From: an uncultured Paludibacter sp.
Lineage (GTDB): Bacteria; Bacteroidota; Bacteroidia; Bacteroidales; Paludibacteraceae
Assembly (NCBI GenBank): GCA_937897985.1
Contig: CALCBD010000039.1
Location: 117,504-181,503, forward strand
DNA: 64,000 nucleotides
Reading direction: 5' to 3'
Each line of letters begins with the position of its first letter. Position 1 is the stretch's first letter. The notes below the pieces were generated by a model. It was not told where the DNA came from. It was given only the letters and a program-made list of their open reading frames with translations, and searched no databases. This document shows positions 27,375 to 35,940 of the stretch, piece by piece. Position numbers and translations under genes: made by a program.

Positions 27375-28904
27375 ATGATTCCGAAAAGTTATTCAGGATT
27401 GATAATTGCGGCTTCAGCCATCAGCATGGGTATTGGATCTGTTGCAGCATCCGGTGTAAAGTTGAAACGAATACATCAGCAACCGCGAAACGTAATTTTC
27501 ATACTGAGTGACGACCACCGATACGATTTTTTTGGATTTACCGGAAAAGTACCCTGGCTCAAAACACCAAATCTGGATAAATTAGCGTTGGAAGGTGCCC
27601 ATTTGCAGAATGCTTTTTGTACAACTTCACTTTCGTCGCCAAGCCGTGCTTCTGTTCTTACAGGATTGTATGCACATCAGCATGAAGTGGTGGATAATTA
27701 TGAACCGGTTAACTCAAATCTGACATTTTTCCCTCAGTATTTACAAAAAGCAGGTTACCAGACTGCCTTTTTCGGAAAATGGCACATGGGACACGACATT
27801 GACGAGCCGCAACGTGGTTTTAGGCAATGGGAAAGTTTCCGCGGACAGGGTGAATATTTTAATCCGGTATTGAATATCAACGGAAAGGAAGTGCAATATT
27901 CCGACTCCACCTACATTACCGATTTGCTTACCGATCATGCTATCGAATGGCTGAAAGACCGCAAGCAACAACCATTTTTTATGTATCTCTCACACAAGGC
28001 TGTACATCACGAGTGGAAAGCATCGCCCAAAAACAGAGGTATGTACAAAAATGAAGTTGTACCCGTAGCCCCTACCATGCTTCAGTACGTAAGCGAAACA
28101 ACCCTTGACCCCAAGCGCCACGAACAAAAATCAGCCAATGCTTATTATGGCGAAAATGCCATCCCCGATTGGGTGAAAAGCCGCGCTTACAGCTGGCATG
28201 GTGCCATGTTGAGCCGGGCGGAATACGAAGATATTTTTCGTCGTTACTGCGAAACACTTACCAGTCTTGACGATGCTGTGGGACGACTGATGAATTATCT
28301 GAAAGAATCCGGATTAGACAAAGAGACCGTGATTATTTATATGGGCGACAATGGTCATTCGATGGGCGAACATGGGTTGATGGATAAACGTCATTTTTAC
28401 GAAGAATCCACCCGTGTACCGATGATTGCTTATTGTCCGGCACTTATTAAACCGGCTACCAAAGTCGAAAAAATGGTGTTGAATGTGGACATTGCTCCTA
28501 CCATTCTCGATTTTGCCGGACTCGAAAAACCCGCTTATATGGTTGGTTCTTCTTTTGCCGGTTTGGTTGAAGGAAAAACAGTGCCACAATGGCGCGATAA
28601 GTTCTTTTATGAATATTACTGGGAATTTCAGTATCCGAATACGCCCACCATTTTCGGCGTTCGTACCGACCGTTACAAATACATTTTCAATCAGGGAGTC
28701 TGGGATGCCAACGAACTTTATGACCTGAAAAACGACCCTTCGGAAGCACATAATCTTATTTTTGATAAAAAATACGAGTCGATAGGAATTTCCCTGAAAA
28801 ACGAATTATTCAATTGGCTGAAAACGACCGGAGGCGATAAAATTCCCATGCGCAAAGGACCTGAAAAACGCAGCGGCGAACATCGAACCAACGGAATGTA
28901 TTAA
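27375..28904 (+). CDS. S1-family sulfatase, Ser-type
   Basis: This 509-residue secreted sulfatase has an N-terminal signal (MIPKSYSGLIIAASAISMG). The catalytic motif is S87-S-P-S-R91, followed by ASVLTG, so the formylglycine would be made from serine by an anaerobic sulfatase-maturating radical-SAM enzyme that is not encoded here. Metal and active-site blocks are visible: ILSDDHRYDFFG at about 43-54, and MGDNGHSMGEHGLMDKRHFYEESTRVPMI. The enzyme hydrolyses sulfate esters from glycans, probably in the periplasm. It is co-transcribed with the lyase (18-bp gap), suggesting a sulfated uronic-acid-containing substrate. Confidence 0.93.
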   Translation: MIPKSYSGLIIAASAISMGIGSVAASGVKLKRIHQQPRNVIFILSDDHRYDFFGFTGKVPWLKTPNLDKLALEGAHLQNAFCTTSLSSPSRASVLTGLYAHQHEVVDNYEPVNSNLTFFPQYLQKAGYQTAFFGKWHMGHDIDEPQRGFRQWESFRGQGEYFNPVLNINGKEVQYSDSTYITDLLTDHAIEWLKDRKQQPFFMYLSHKAVHHEWKASPKNRGMYKNEVVPVAPTMLQYVSETTLDPKRHEQKSANAYYGENAIPDWVKSRAYSWHGAMLSRAEYEDIFRRYCETLTSLDDAVGRLMNYLKESGLDKETVIIYMGDNGHSMGEHGLMDKRHFYEESTRVPMIAYCPALIKPATKVEKMVLNVDIAPTILDFAGLEKPAYMVGSSFAGLVEGKTVPQWRDKFFYEYYWEFQYPNTPTIFGVRTDRYKYIFNQGVWDANELYDLKNDPSEAHNLIFDKKYESIGISLKNELFNWLKTTGGDKIPMRKGPEKRSGEHRTNGMY

Positions 28905-28910
28905 TATTCA

Positions 28911-28935
28911 GAACAAAGAACAAAGAACAAAGAGT
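28911..28935. repeat. Short tandem repeat (GAACAAA, about 3 copies)
   Basis: AGAACAAAGAACAAAGAACA follows the sulfatase stop. It is a simple-sequence tract in a 174-bp intergenic region that shows no clear terminator. Confidence 0.5.
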
Positions 28936-29078
28936 AAAGATTAATGATTTTTTGGCTGACCATCAACCTACCCGCAATATTTTTTCCGTACCGGCATATT
29001 TCTCAGGTTCAATAAGTTTGCCTTAAACCGTTTTACAAAATCCGATGCTCAGGGTTAAAGTCAGCCTGGTGTCATCTG

Positions 29079-30179
29079 CTAACTCTCCCCCGGGAGTTTT
29101 GTTGTAACTATAAGTTTCATTTCATTATACACTTCAATCGCTTTTTTTGTTTCTAAACCAGCTTTCTCAGCCACTGATATTAAGTCTTCTTTCGCAGGTG
29201 TAATGCAGTCATTGATAGATGTCGTATGGTAACCATTTATTCCATCGCCGGTTAAAATATCGAATGCAGGAGCTAATTTCCATTCGCCATCACGTAGAAT
29301 AAAAGCAAAGTTTCTGGCATGATCATCCTTATTGTCAATTAAATAATTAAATACCATAAGGCGATATAACTTCCACATCTCCTGCACATTTCGGGTAAGT
29401 TTCTGACAAAGCTGAAATATATTCAAATAATCAATACAAGGTAATTGATAATCAGCATTTATTAATCCGGCAACGCTTACAACATGTAATTTTCCTGACG
29501 GTGACCGGTCAAAACGTTCTACCCCAAAATACTTGTTTTCAAACAAACGTGTTTCAGGCATCTCAATGCCACACTTTTTGGCAAGTAATGAAAATTCGTA
29601 TTCAATTTGACCAATATTTACCGGATCTGATAAAGCACCAAATTTAACAAGCCATTCTTTGCCATCAAATTTTGTAAATATTTTTGGGCGTGCACCGCCA
29701 GGTGACCCTCCCTGGCGATATAAGGTTTCGATAGAATGACCCTGATAAGAATTACTGAGCAGTAACTTTTGTGTTTCGGCAGCTAAAAGTTCAAAGTTGA
29801 CAGTGTCGTCGTTGCTCATTACACTTTGGTCGGGGCGAAACTCCAACGCTCCTCTGCCTGCTGAACCAACAAGTGATAATCTGTCAAGTATGGATAATGT
29901 TTTGGGTTGGATTCCTTGTTTTTGCAGATAACGATCCAATACCAATAAACCCCAACCATCAGGCAGGCAGTCGTCTAAGACACCAAAATTACCACTAAAA
30001 GGATGTCGTTTGGCCAACATCACACCGTTTTTTAATGGAAGTTCGAATGGAGATATGGATATGCCACCCGCCAGATAGTTTGTGTCATATTCAAAAGCAC
30101 AAATACCATCTTTAGTCTGAGCCAGACGGCCCACCTTATTTTTCTCGAAATAGACTTCTACAAGTTCAATTTTCTTCAT
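29079..30179 (-). CDS. hipA: HipA-like serine/threonine kinase toxin
   Basis: This 366-residue protein has the HipA N-terminal subdomain (VGRLAQTKDGICAFEYD ... ISPFELPL), then the kinase core. SPGGARPKIFTKFDG matches the Gly-rich loop region, NKDDHARNFAF carries the catalytic Asp, and LAPAFDIL carries the metal-binding Asp. HipA kinases phosphorylate a host target (glutamyl-tRNA synthetase in E. coli) and slow growth. The start overlaps the end of the hipB-like gene by 4 bp (ATGA). The pair sits on the opposite strand within the glycan locus. Which protein it phosphorylates is unknown. Confidence 0.92.
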   Translation of the reverse strand: MKKIELVEVYFEKNKVGRLAQTKDGICAFEYDTNYLAGGISISPFELPLKNGVMLAKRHPFSGNFGVLDDCLPDGWGLLVLDRYLQKQGIQPKTLSILDRLSLVGSAGRGALEFRPDQSVMSNDDTVNFELLAAETQKLLLSNSYQGHSIETLYRQGGSPGGARPKIFTKFDGKEWLVKFGALSDPVNIGQIEYEFSLLAKKCGIEMPETRLFENKYFGVERFDRSPSGKLHVVSVAGLINADYQLPCIDYLNIFQLCQKLTRNVQEMWKLYRLMVFNYLIDNKDDHARNFAFILRDGEWKLAPAFDILTGDGINGYHTTSINDCITPAKEDLISVAEKAGLETKKAIEVYNEMKLIVTTKLPGES

Positions 30180-30499
30180 GATTTTTGACCACGTTTACGT
30201 ATTGATTTTTCTACTTTCAATAAATCGTCCAGGCTTTGATACTGCTTTTGTGCAAATAAGGCTGTAAAATCAGTTGTAACATCCAAAGAAACAGCCAATT
30301 TTACCAGATTGAGTAGCGAGATTTCACCCGTTCGTTCAAACTTACGGTAAGTTTCTATATTTACTCCGGCTCGTGCTGCCAGGCCACTTTGTGTTAGATT
30401 TAATTCTAATCTGCGACTCTTTACACGCTGTGCTACGGATTTGCAAATTTCAGAAGGATTGACCGCACTTATTTGTATTATATTACTATTTAATTCCAT
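30176..30499 (-). CDS. hipB: HipB-like XRE antitoxin
   Basis: This roughly 107-residue protein (MELNSNIIQISAV start) has a helix-turn-helix: RVKSRRLELNLTQSGLAARAGVNIETYRKFERTG. It should neutralise HipA and repress the operon. An upstream ATG at 30568 keeps the frame open, but it lies inside the operator, upstream of the -7 box at 30534-30541, so 30499 is the better start. It overlaps hipA by 4 bp. Confidence 0.9.
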   Translation of the reverse strand: MELNSNIIQISAVNPSEICKSVAQRVKSRRLELNLTQSGLAARAGVNIETYRKFERTGEISLLNLVKLAVSLDVTTDFTALFAQKQYQSLDDLLKVEKSIRKRGQKS

Positions 30500-30533
30500 T
30501 TTAATCCATTTATTGATATTATAATACGATTTA

Positions 30534-30569
30534 CAAATATAATACATTTTTGTTTGATTATCAAACAAA
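30534..30569 (-). promoter_or_regulatory. hipBA promoter with perfect palindromic operator
   Basis: On the minus strand the -7 box TATATTTG is at 30541-30534. Just upstream, 30549-30569 is a perfect inverted repeat with two 10-bp arms (TTTGTTTGAT and its complement) around one base. It covers the -33 region, where bound HipB would block RNA polymerase. Confidence 0.75.
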
Positions 30570-30671
30570 CAAGGATTTTATCTCGTTTCTTAACATCATG
30601 TGACAAGAGTTAAATTGAGAAAAATAAATTGCTTTTGTATGTATCTCACACATTTTTCTATTTTCATTAAA

Positions 30672-30713
30672 CAAAATAATACAGATGAATTCTTGAAATA
30701 AATTCTATTTTTG
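30672..30713 (+). promoter_or_regulatory. Promoter with CAAAATA operator, GH3 operon
   Basis: CAAAATAATACA begins at 30672 and the -7 box TATTTTTG at 30706, a 34-bp offset identical to that at 41003/41037. The leader to the ATG at 30745 is about 25 nt. Confidence 0.7.
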
Positions 30714-30744
30714 CGTTGTCTAATACGTAAAAATTCAAAACAGC

Positions 30745-32922
30745 ATGCAATCCTTAAAACTATTATTCGTATTTTCGTTTTTCTCTCTGTCATTAACAGC
30801 ACAGAATAATCAAAATTATCCCTTCCGGAACGAAAATCTTATAGTTGAACAACGTATATTCGACTTAATAAGCCGGCTGACAGTTGATGAAAAAATTGCA
30901 CAACTCAAATACAATTCACCTGCTATCGAACGACTTGGAATACCTGCTTACAACTGGTGGAGCGAAGGTTTACACGGAGTGGCACGTTTTGGTCGGGCTA
31001 CCGTTTTTCCGCAACCAATAGCTATGGCAGCGACTTTTGATGCGGAACTCATTCAGCGAATCGGAGATGCAATTTCGAGCGAAGCCCGGGCAAAATTCAA
31101 CGAAGCTCAGAAAATTGGCAACTTCACACAATATGGCGGTCTCACGCTTTGGTCGCCCAATATTAATATTTTTCGTGACCCGCGCTGGGGACGTGGAATG
31201 GAAACCTGGGGCGAAGATCCTTTCCTGACGGGCAGTATGGGATTGGCTTTTGTAAAAGGGATGCAGGGCGATGACCCCTATTACCTGAAAGTAGCGGCTT
31301 GCGCCAAACATCTGGCTGTTCACAGTGGCCCCGAAAGCGAAAGGCACAGTTTTGATGCCCGTCCGCCTGTCAAAGATTTATACGAAACTTATACACCGGC
31401 TTTTGAATTGCTGTTGCGAAACGGAGTGGCTTCGGTAATGTGTGGTTACAATCGTTTGTACGGTGAACCATGCTGTGCCAGTAATTTATTGCTGAATGAA
31501 CTCACACGTAAGCGCTGGAATTATCAGGGACAAATTGTGTCGGATTGCTGGGCAGTTTCCGATTTTCATGCCGGACATAAAGTGACGAATAATGTGGTTG
31601 AATCGGCAGCAATGGCTCTGAAAGCAGGCGTGGATATGAATTGTGGCGATGAATTTCCGGCATTAAAAAAAGCGTTGGACCAGGGAATGATTACAGAAAC
31701 CGACATTGATAACGCATTAAAAAATAATCTGCGCATTCGTTTTCGGTTGGGTTTATTCGACACAAAAAATAAATATGCCGAAATTCCCTCGTCGATAGTT
31801 GGTTGTACAAAACACAAACAGTTGGCGCGCGAGGCTGCACAAAAAGCCATTGTATTGCTGAAAAACAAGAACACACTTCCGCTATCAAAAGATATTAAAC
31901 AATTATACGTGATTGGACCTCAGGCTTCCGATTTGGATATTTTGCTTGGAAATTACAATGGTCAAACCGACGATGCCCGTACCATTCTCGAAGGCATTGT
32001 TTCGAAAGTGAATCTGGGAACGCGTTTGGAGTATCGCCGCGGATTTATGTATGATCAGTTAAATAAAAATGAAATTAACTGGGCAATGAGCGAAGCTTCG
32101 AATGCTGATGCCGTTATAGCTGTAGTTGGGTTAAGCACTTTATCGGAAGGCGAGGAGGGTGAAGCGATTGCTTCCGATTTCAAAAGTGATCGTCGTACTT
32201 TGGGCATTCCCGAAACTCAGATGAAATACCTGCGTGAACTTCGTTCTAAAACCAAAAAACCTTTGATAATTGTACTTACCGGCGGAAGTCCGATTAATGT
32301 AACTGAAATTTCGGAAATAGCCGATGCATTGCTTTTTGTGTGGTATCCCGGACAAGCGGGTGGCGATGCAGTGGCCGATGTGATTTTTGGCGATGTGTCG
32401 CCAAGCGGAAAACTTCCGGTAACTTTTCCGAAATCGGAATCGCAGTTGCCCGATTATACGGATTATTCAATGGCGGGTCGCACTTATAAGTACATGACCG
32501 AAGAACCCGCTTATCCGTTCGGATTTGGGCTGAGTTATGCCAGATTTGAATTGGGTGAACCCCAAATAAATCAGTTGAAATTTAAGAAAAACGACACTAT
32601 TTCGATTGAAATTCCCATAACTAACGCGAGCACAATTTCGGCGGGTGAAGTTATGCAGCTATATGTTCAGATTGAAAAAGCACCTTTCAGAGTGCCTCTG
32701 TACGATTTGAAGAATATTCAGCGCCTGAATTTAAATGCCGGTGAAACTAAAACCGCAACAGCCAGAATTCCTGTTTCTGAACTTGCAAGCATTAATGAAA
32801 AAGGTGAAAAAATATTGCTCAAAGGCATTTACAAATTATTTTGGGGAACTTCCCTGCCAACTGAACGAAGCAAAGCTTTGGGAGCAGGTAATTGGAAAGA
32901 AATCACGATTACAATAAAATAA
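30745..32922 (+). CDS. GH3 beta-glycosidase (beta-glucosidase/beta-xylosidase type)
   Basis: This 725-residue protein has signal MQSLKLLFVFSFFSLSLTAQ. The N-terminal TIM-like barrel carries NWWSEGLHGVAR, RDPRWGRGMETWGEDPFL and KHLAVHSGPE. The nucleophile is D267 in IVSDCWAVSDF. The alpha/beta sandwich domain follows (LLKNKNTLPL ... VVGLSTLSEGEEG), then a fibronectin III-like C-terminal domain (YPFGFGLSYARFELG). The VSDCWAV and NWWSEGLHG patterns are closest to the xylosidase-like branch of GH3, so beta-xylosidase, beta-glucosidase and alpha-arabinofuranosidase are all possible. It is probably periplasmic and is the first gene of a three-gene operon. Confidence 0.92.
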   Translation: MQSLKLLFVFSFFSLSLTAQNNQNYPFRNENLIVEQRIFDLISRLTVDEKIAQLKYNSPAIERLGIPAYNWWSEGLHGVARFGRATVFPQPIAMAATFDAELIQRIGDAISSEARAKFNEAQKIGNFTQYGGLTLWSPNINIFRDPRWGRGMETWGEDPFLTGSMGLAFVKGMQGDDPYYLKVAACAKHLAVHSGPESERHSFDARPPVKDLYETYTPAFELLLRNGVASVMCGYNRLYGEPCCASNLLLNELTRKRWNYQGQIVSDCWAVSDFHAGHKVTNNVVESAAMALKAGVDMNCGDEFPALKKALDQGMITETDIDNALKNNLRIRFRLGLFDTKNKYAEIPSSIVGCTKHKQLAREAAQKAIVLLKNKNTLPLSKDIKQLYVIGPQASDLDILLGNYNGQTDDARTILEGIVSKVNLGTRLEYRRGFMYDQLNKNEINWAMSEASNADAVIAVVGLSTLSEGEEGEAIASDFKSDRRTLGIPETQMKYLRELRSKTKKPLIIVLTGGSPINVTEISEIADALLFVWYPGQAGGDAVADVIFGDVSPSGKLPVTFPKSESQLPDYTDYSMAGRTYKYMTEEPAYPFGFGLSYARFELGEPQINQLKFKKNDTISIEIPITNASTISAGEVMQLYVQIEKAPFRVPLYDLKNIQRLNLNAGETKTATARIPVSELASINEKGEKILLKGIYKLFWGTSLPTERSKALGAGNWKEITITIK

Positions 32923-32928
32923 AAAAAA

Positions 32929-34503
32929 ATGAAAGCCTTACGCGTAGTAATTTTACCAATCGTTTTTGCTTTAAGTACTTTCAATCTGAGTGCTCAGCTT
33001 GTATGGAGTTTTGACACTTCGACTGATGGTTGGGTGCTGAGCAACAAACTTACCGGAACCGTTTCGGGCGGAACATACAATCTGACCATTACCGGTGCCG
33101 ACCCTTACATGCATTCGCCTACCAACCTGAATATCGATGCTTCGGTACTCGGACTGATAAAGATTAAAATGCAAAACCAGACTTCGGATACCAATTTTCA
33201 GATTTTCTGGATTACAAATACCGACGGCACCTGGAACCAAACCAAATCGATTACTTTTCAGGCGAAGAAAAATGACACGCAGCTATCAGAATACAGCATT
33301 AGTATGCTTGGTGTTTCGTCGTGGTCGGGCATTATCAAACAGCTTCGTTTCGACACCGGAAATGCAGCCACTTCGGGAAATATTATTCTCGATTTTATCA
33401 GTATTGAACCAAAACCCGAAGAGTTTGGATTAAATAACGGCACTATTCACCTCATGCAGGATTTAACACGTGGTGGTGCTATTTCATACATTTCCAGATC
33501 GGCTGATACCCGTAATATCGTGAACATTGCCGACGAAGGTCGCTACATTCAGCAATCGTACTATGCCGGAAATTCGCTCAACCGACAGTCCGAAGGTCAA
33601 TCGCCTTCGTGGTCGCCCTGGAGCTGGAATCCCATTCAGGTAGGCGATTATGCACGCAATCGTGCAGCCATTATCACTTCCGAAAAAACAGCTAACAGTC
33701 TGTATGTGAAATGCACGCCCATGCTTTGGGATATGAATAATAAACCTGCCGAAGCGATTATGGAGCAATGGACAACGCTCGAAGGGAATGTGATCAAGGT
33801 GAAAAACAGGCTCACGTGCATGCGTACCGATAATCTGTACGGAGAGAACATTTTGCGCGATCAGGAAATTCCGGCCGTTTATCCTATTTCTGCTTTGAAA
33901 AACCTGTATTCCTATTTTGGAAGTGCTCCTTTTACAAATGCAGCCATGGATAATCCTGCGGTGGTTTATCTGTCAAGTGGGTTTTGGGGGCGTTACAATT
34001 CGGTAACCGAGAAATGGATGGCTTTTGTGGACGACAATCAATGGGGAATTGGTGTATATTCACCTACAGCGACTAAGTTTCTGGCCGGAATGTCGGGTAG
34101 CACAGGTGGTGAGGCAACCAGTGCTTCTACATCGTATATTGCACCTGTTCGTCAGGAACGACTGATGAAAAATTCGGTGATGGAATACGAATACTACCTT
34201 ATTATTGGCACATTGAGCGAAATACGAACAAAAATTTATCAGATAAAATCAACAACTTCGGTAAAACCAATTTCAATAAACAACAATAAAATATTCCCAA
34301 ATCCGGTAGAAAATACAATATTTGTAACTAATTCCGGACTTGCTCAGATTTCGATTTTCAATGCAGATGCTCGATTATTGAAGCAAAACACGCTTCAGGA
34401 AAATGAAAACAGCATTGATGTGACTGATTTGGAAGAAGGAATTTATTTTCTGCAATACTCGACTAAAGATCAGCATTTTGTATCACGATTTATTAAAAAA
34501 TAA
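32929..34503 (+). CDS. Secreted T9SS protein, jelly-roll plus mutarotase-fold-like domain, function unknown
   Basis: This 524-residue protein starts with signal MKALRVVILPIVFALSTFNLSAQ. Residues about 23-160 form a carbohydrate-binding-like jelly roll (LVWSFDTSTDGWVLSNKLTG ... GNIILDFISIEP). Residues about 165-430 form a beta-rich domain with GGAISYISRS, NIVNIADEGRYIQQSYYAG and SWSPWSWNPIQ. The GAI...NIVN...D.GR.IQQS pattern resembles galactose-mutarotase-like beta-supersandwich proteins (inference). A T9SS type A domain ends it. I recognise no catalytic family. It lies 6 bp after GH3 and directly abuts the UroD-like gene. Confidence 0.78.
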   Translation: MKALRVVILPIVFALSTFNLSAQLVWSFDTSTDGWVLSNKLTGTVSGGTYNLTITGADPYMHSPTNLNIDASVLGLIKIKMQNQTSDTNFQIFWITNTDGTWNQTKSITFQAKKNDTQLSEYSISMLGVSSWSGIIKQLRFDTGNAATSGNIILDFISIEPKPEEFGLNNGTIHLMQDLTRGGAISYISRSADTRNIVNIADEGRYIQQSYYAGNSLNRQSEGQSPSWSPWSWNPIQVGDYARNRAAIITSEKTANSLYVKCTPMLWDMNNKPAEAIMEQWTTLEGNVIKVKNRLTCMRTDNLYGENILRDQEIPAVYPISALKNLYSYFGSAPFTNAAMDNPAVVYLSSGFWGRYNSVTEKWMAFVDDNQWGIGVYSPTATKFLAGMSGSTGGEATSASTSYIAPVRQERLMKNSVMEYEYYLIIGTLSEIRTKIYQIKSTTSVKPISINNNKIFPNPVENTIFVTNSGLAQISIFNADARLLKQNTLQENENSIDVTDLEEGIYFLQYSTKDQHFVSRFIKK

Positions 34504-35526
34504 ATGATGACAAGTAAAGAAAGGGTTCTCCGCACGCTGAAATTTGAACAACCTGATAAAGTTCCTGTAAATTTATGGTGTCTTCCCGCCGCAAGATTGA
34601 AATACGGTGACGCTTTGGAAAAGCTGATTGCTGAAAGCGAAATCGATATTATTTCAGCTCCTTTCGCTGACCCTACTGACGATCCCCGACATTTTCAGAT
34701 AGGTTCTTACACCGATGTGTGGGGCTCGGAATGGAACAACCGTCAGGCAGGAATCATTGGCGAAGTCAAAACTGCTCCGCTCCAAGATTTTTCGAAAGTA
34801 TGGGAATATAAAAGCCCGAAAGAAATTTTGCTTTCGGGCAAAAAAGGATTGACTGAAACACAACAATTTATAGAAAAATACAACGATAAGTTTATTCTCG
34901 GAGGTTGGATAACTGTTTTTGAACGGATGCAGTTTCTCCGTGGCACCGAGAACCTGCTGATGGATACTTTTATTGAGCCAGTTGAATTTTTCAAATTGTG
35001 TGAAATTGTGGAGGATTATTACACAACTTACCTCGATTTATGGCTCGAAACGGATGTAGACGGAATTGTGTTTGCTGACGATTGGGGGTCGCAGCAATCG
35101 CTGCTGATTGACCCGGAAAGCTGGCGAAGAATATTTAAACCGATTTATAATCGACTTTTCAGCAAAGCGAAAAATGCCGGAAAATTTGTTTTTATGCATA
35201 GCGATGGTTATATACTGGATTTGTACGACGACTTTATCGAACTGGGTGTTGACGCTATTAACAGTCAGGTGTGGTGCATGGGCCTCGACAAAGTAGCTGC
35301 CAAATGCAACGGTCGCATCACGAACTGGGGCGAAATATGCAGGCAAAATATACTGCCTTTTGGTACACCCGATGAAGTGCAAAATGCTATCAATCAAATG
35401 AAAAAGCATCTTTGGGTAAACGGTGGACTTATCGGACAGTTTGAAGCTGCTCACGACCAACCACTTGAGAATATCAAAACAGGAATTAATGGATGGAATA
35501 TTCAAGATCAGATTGTTTCCTTTTGA
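34504..35526 (+). CDS. Uroporphyrinogen decarboxylase/MtaA-family protein
   Basis: This 340-residue cytoplasmic protein (no signal) has the UROD-fold pattern: SKERVLRTLKFEQPDKVPVN at the start, DTFIEPVEFFKLCEIVEDYY in the middle, DVDGIVFADDWGSQQSLLIDPESWR, and FVFMHSDGYILDLYDDFIELGVDAIN. Relatives include heme-pathway UroD and corrinoid methyltransferases of the MtaA type. The conserved HSDG block and the setting away from heme genes argue for a methyltransferase-like or unknown role, not heme synthesis. It starts immediately after the previous stop, so it belongs to the GH3 operon. A role in handling methyl groups from O-methylated sugars is speculation. Confidence 0.8.
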   Translation: MMTSKERVLRTLKFEQPDKVPVNLWCLPAARLKYGDALEKLIAESEIDIISAPFADPTDDPRHFQIGSYTDVWGSEWNNRQAGIIGEVKTAPLQDFSKVWEYKSPKEILLSGKKGLTETQQFIEKYNDKFILGGWITVFERMQFLRGTENLLMDTFIEPVEFFKLCEIVEDYYTTYLDLWLETDVDGIVFADDWGSQQSLLIDPESWRRIFKPIYNRLFSKAKNAGKFVFMHSDGYILDLYDDFIELGVDAINSQVWCMGLDKVAAKCNGRITNWGEICRQNILPFGTPDEVQNAINQMKKHLWVNGGLIGQFEAAHDQPLENIKTGINGWNIQDQIVSF

Positions 35527-35783
35527 AACAATCACAATAGTTTGATTTATTCTATGTCATGCAGATACCAGATTTATTGAAACAAATAAAAAAATGCATT
35601 TTACTTGTTATTATGCAATAAAAACATTATCCTTGTCAGGCAAAATAATTTGTATCAGTTCATTTTCTTAAAAATTCTCCTGAGAGTAATATTTGAAATG
35701 TATTATTACCCAAAGATGTAACTGAATTGGCAATGAAGTGATGACATTTGATTTTAAATCTTTATTATACTGATATTTATCAG

Positions 35784-35936
35784 GTGCTGAAAGAATACAC
35801 ACGTTACGGGGCAATAACCAGCGCTTATGGATTAGGTTCGGGAAACTCCATTTACAAATATGCATCGGTAGAAGGGTTGATGGTTATGGTTGATGCTGTG
35901 AAAGAAATAAGAAGAAACGAAAAAATAAAACAACAA
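35784..35936 (+). pseudogene. Possible decayed coding remnant
   Basis: Within the 414-bp gap between the UroD-like and GH125 genes, one frame reads VLKEYTRYGAITSAYGLGSG followed by NSIYKYASVEGLMVMVDAVK. This looks like the C terminus of a real enzyme, with no recognisable 5' part. The frame upstream (to 35748) is low-complexity and not protein-like. I cannot name the family. The rest of the gap (35527-35783) is AT-rich and holds one CAAAATAATT sequence at 35641 without a well-placed -7 box. Confidence 0.4.
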
Positions 35937-35940
35937 ATAT

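Noticed and set aside
30500..30568. Longer hipB from 30568
   Set aside because: The extension covers the palindromic operator and the -7 box; a start at 30499 fits the promoter.
34504..35526. Heme-biosynthesis uroporphyrinogen decarboxylase (hemE)
   Set aside because: It has the fold, but sits in a glycosidase operon without heme genes; family members with other roles are common.
35641..35652. Another CAAAATA operator for GH125
   Set aside because: CAAAATAATTTG is present, but no TAnnTTTG box lies 34 or 55 bp downstream and no second copy lies 21 bp away.
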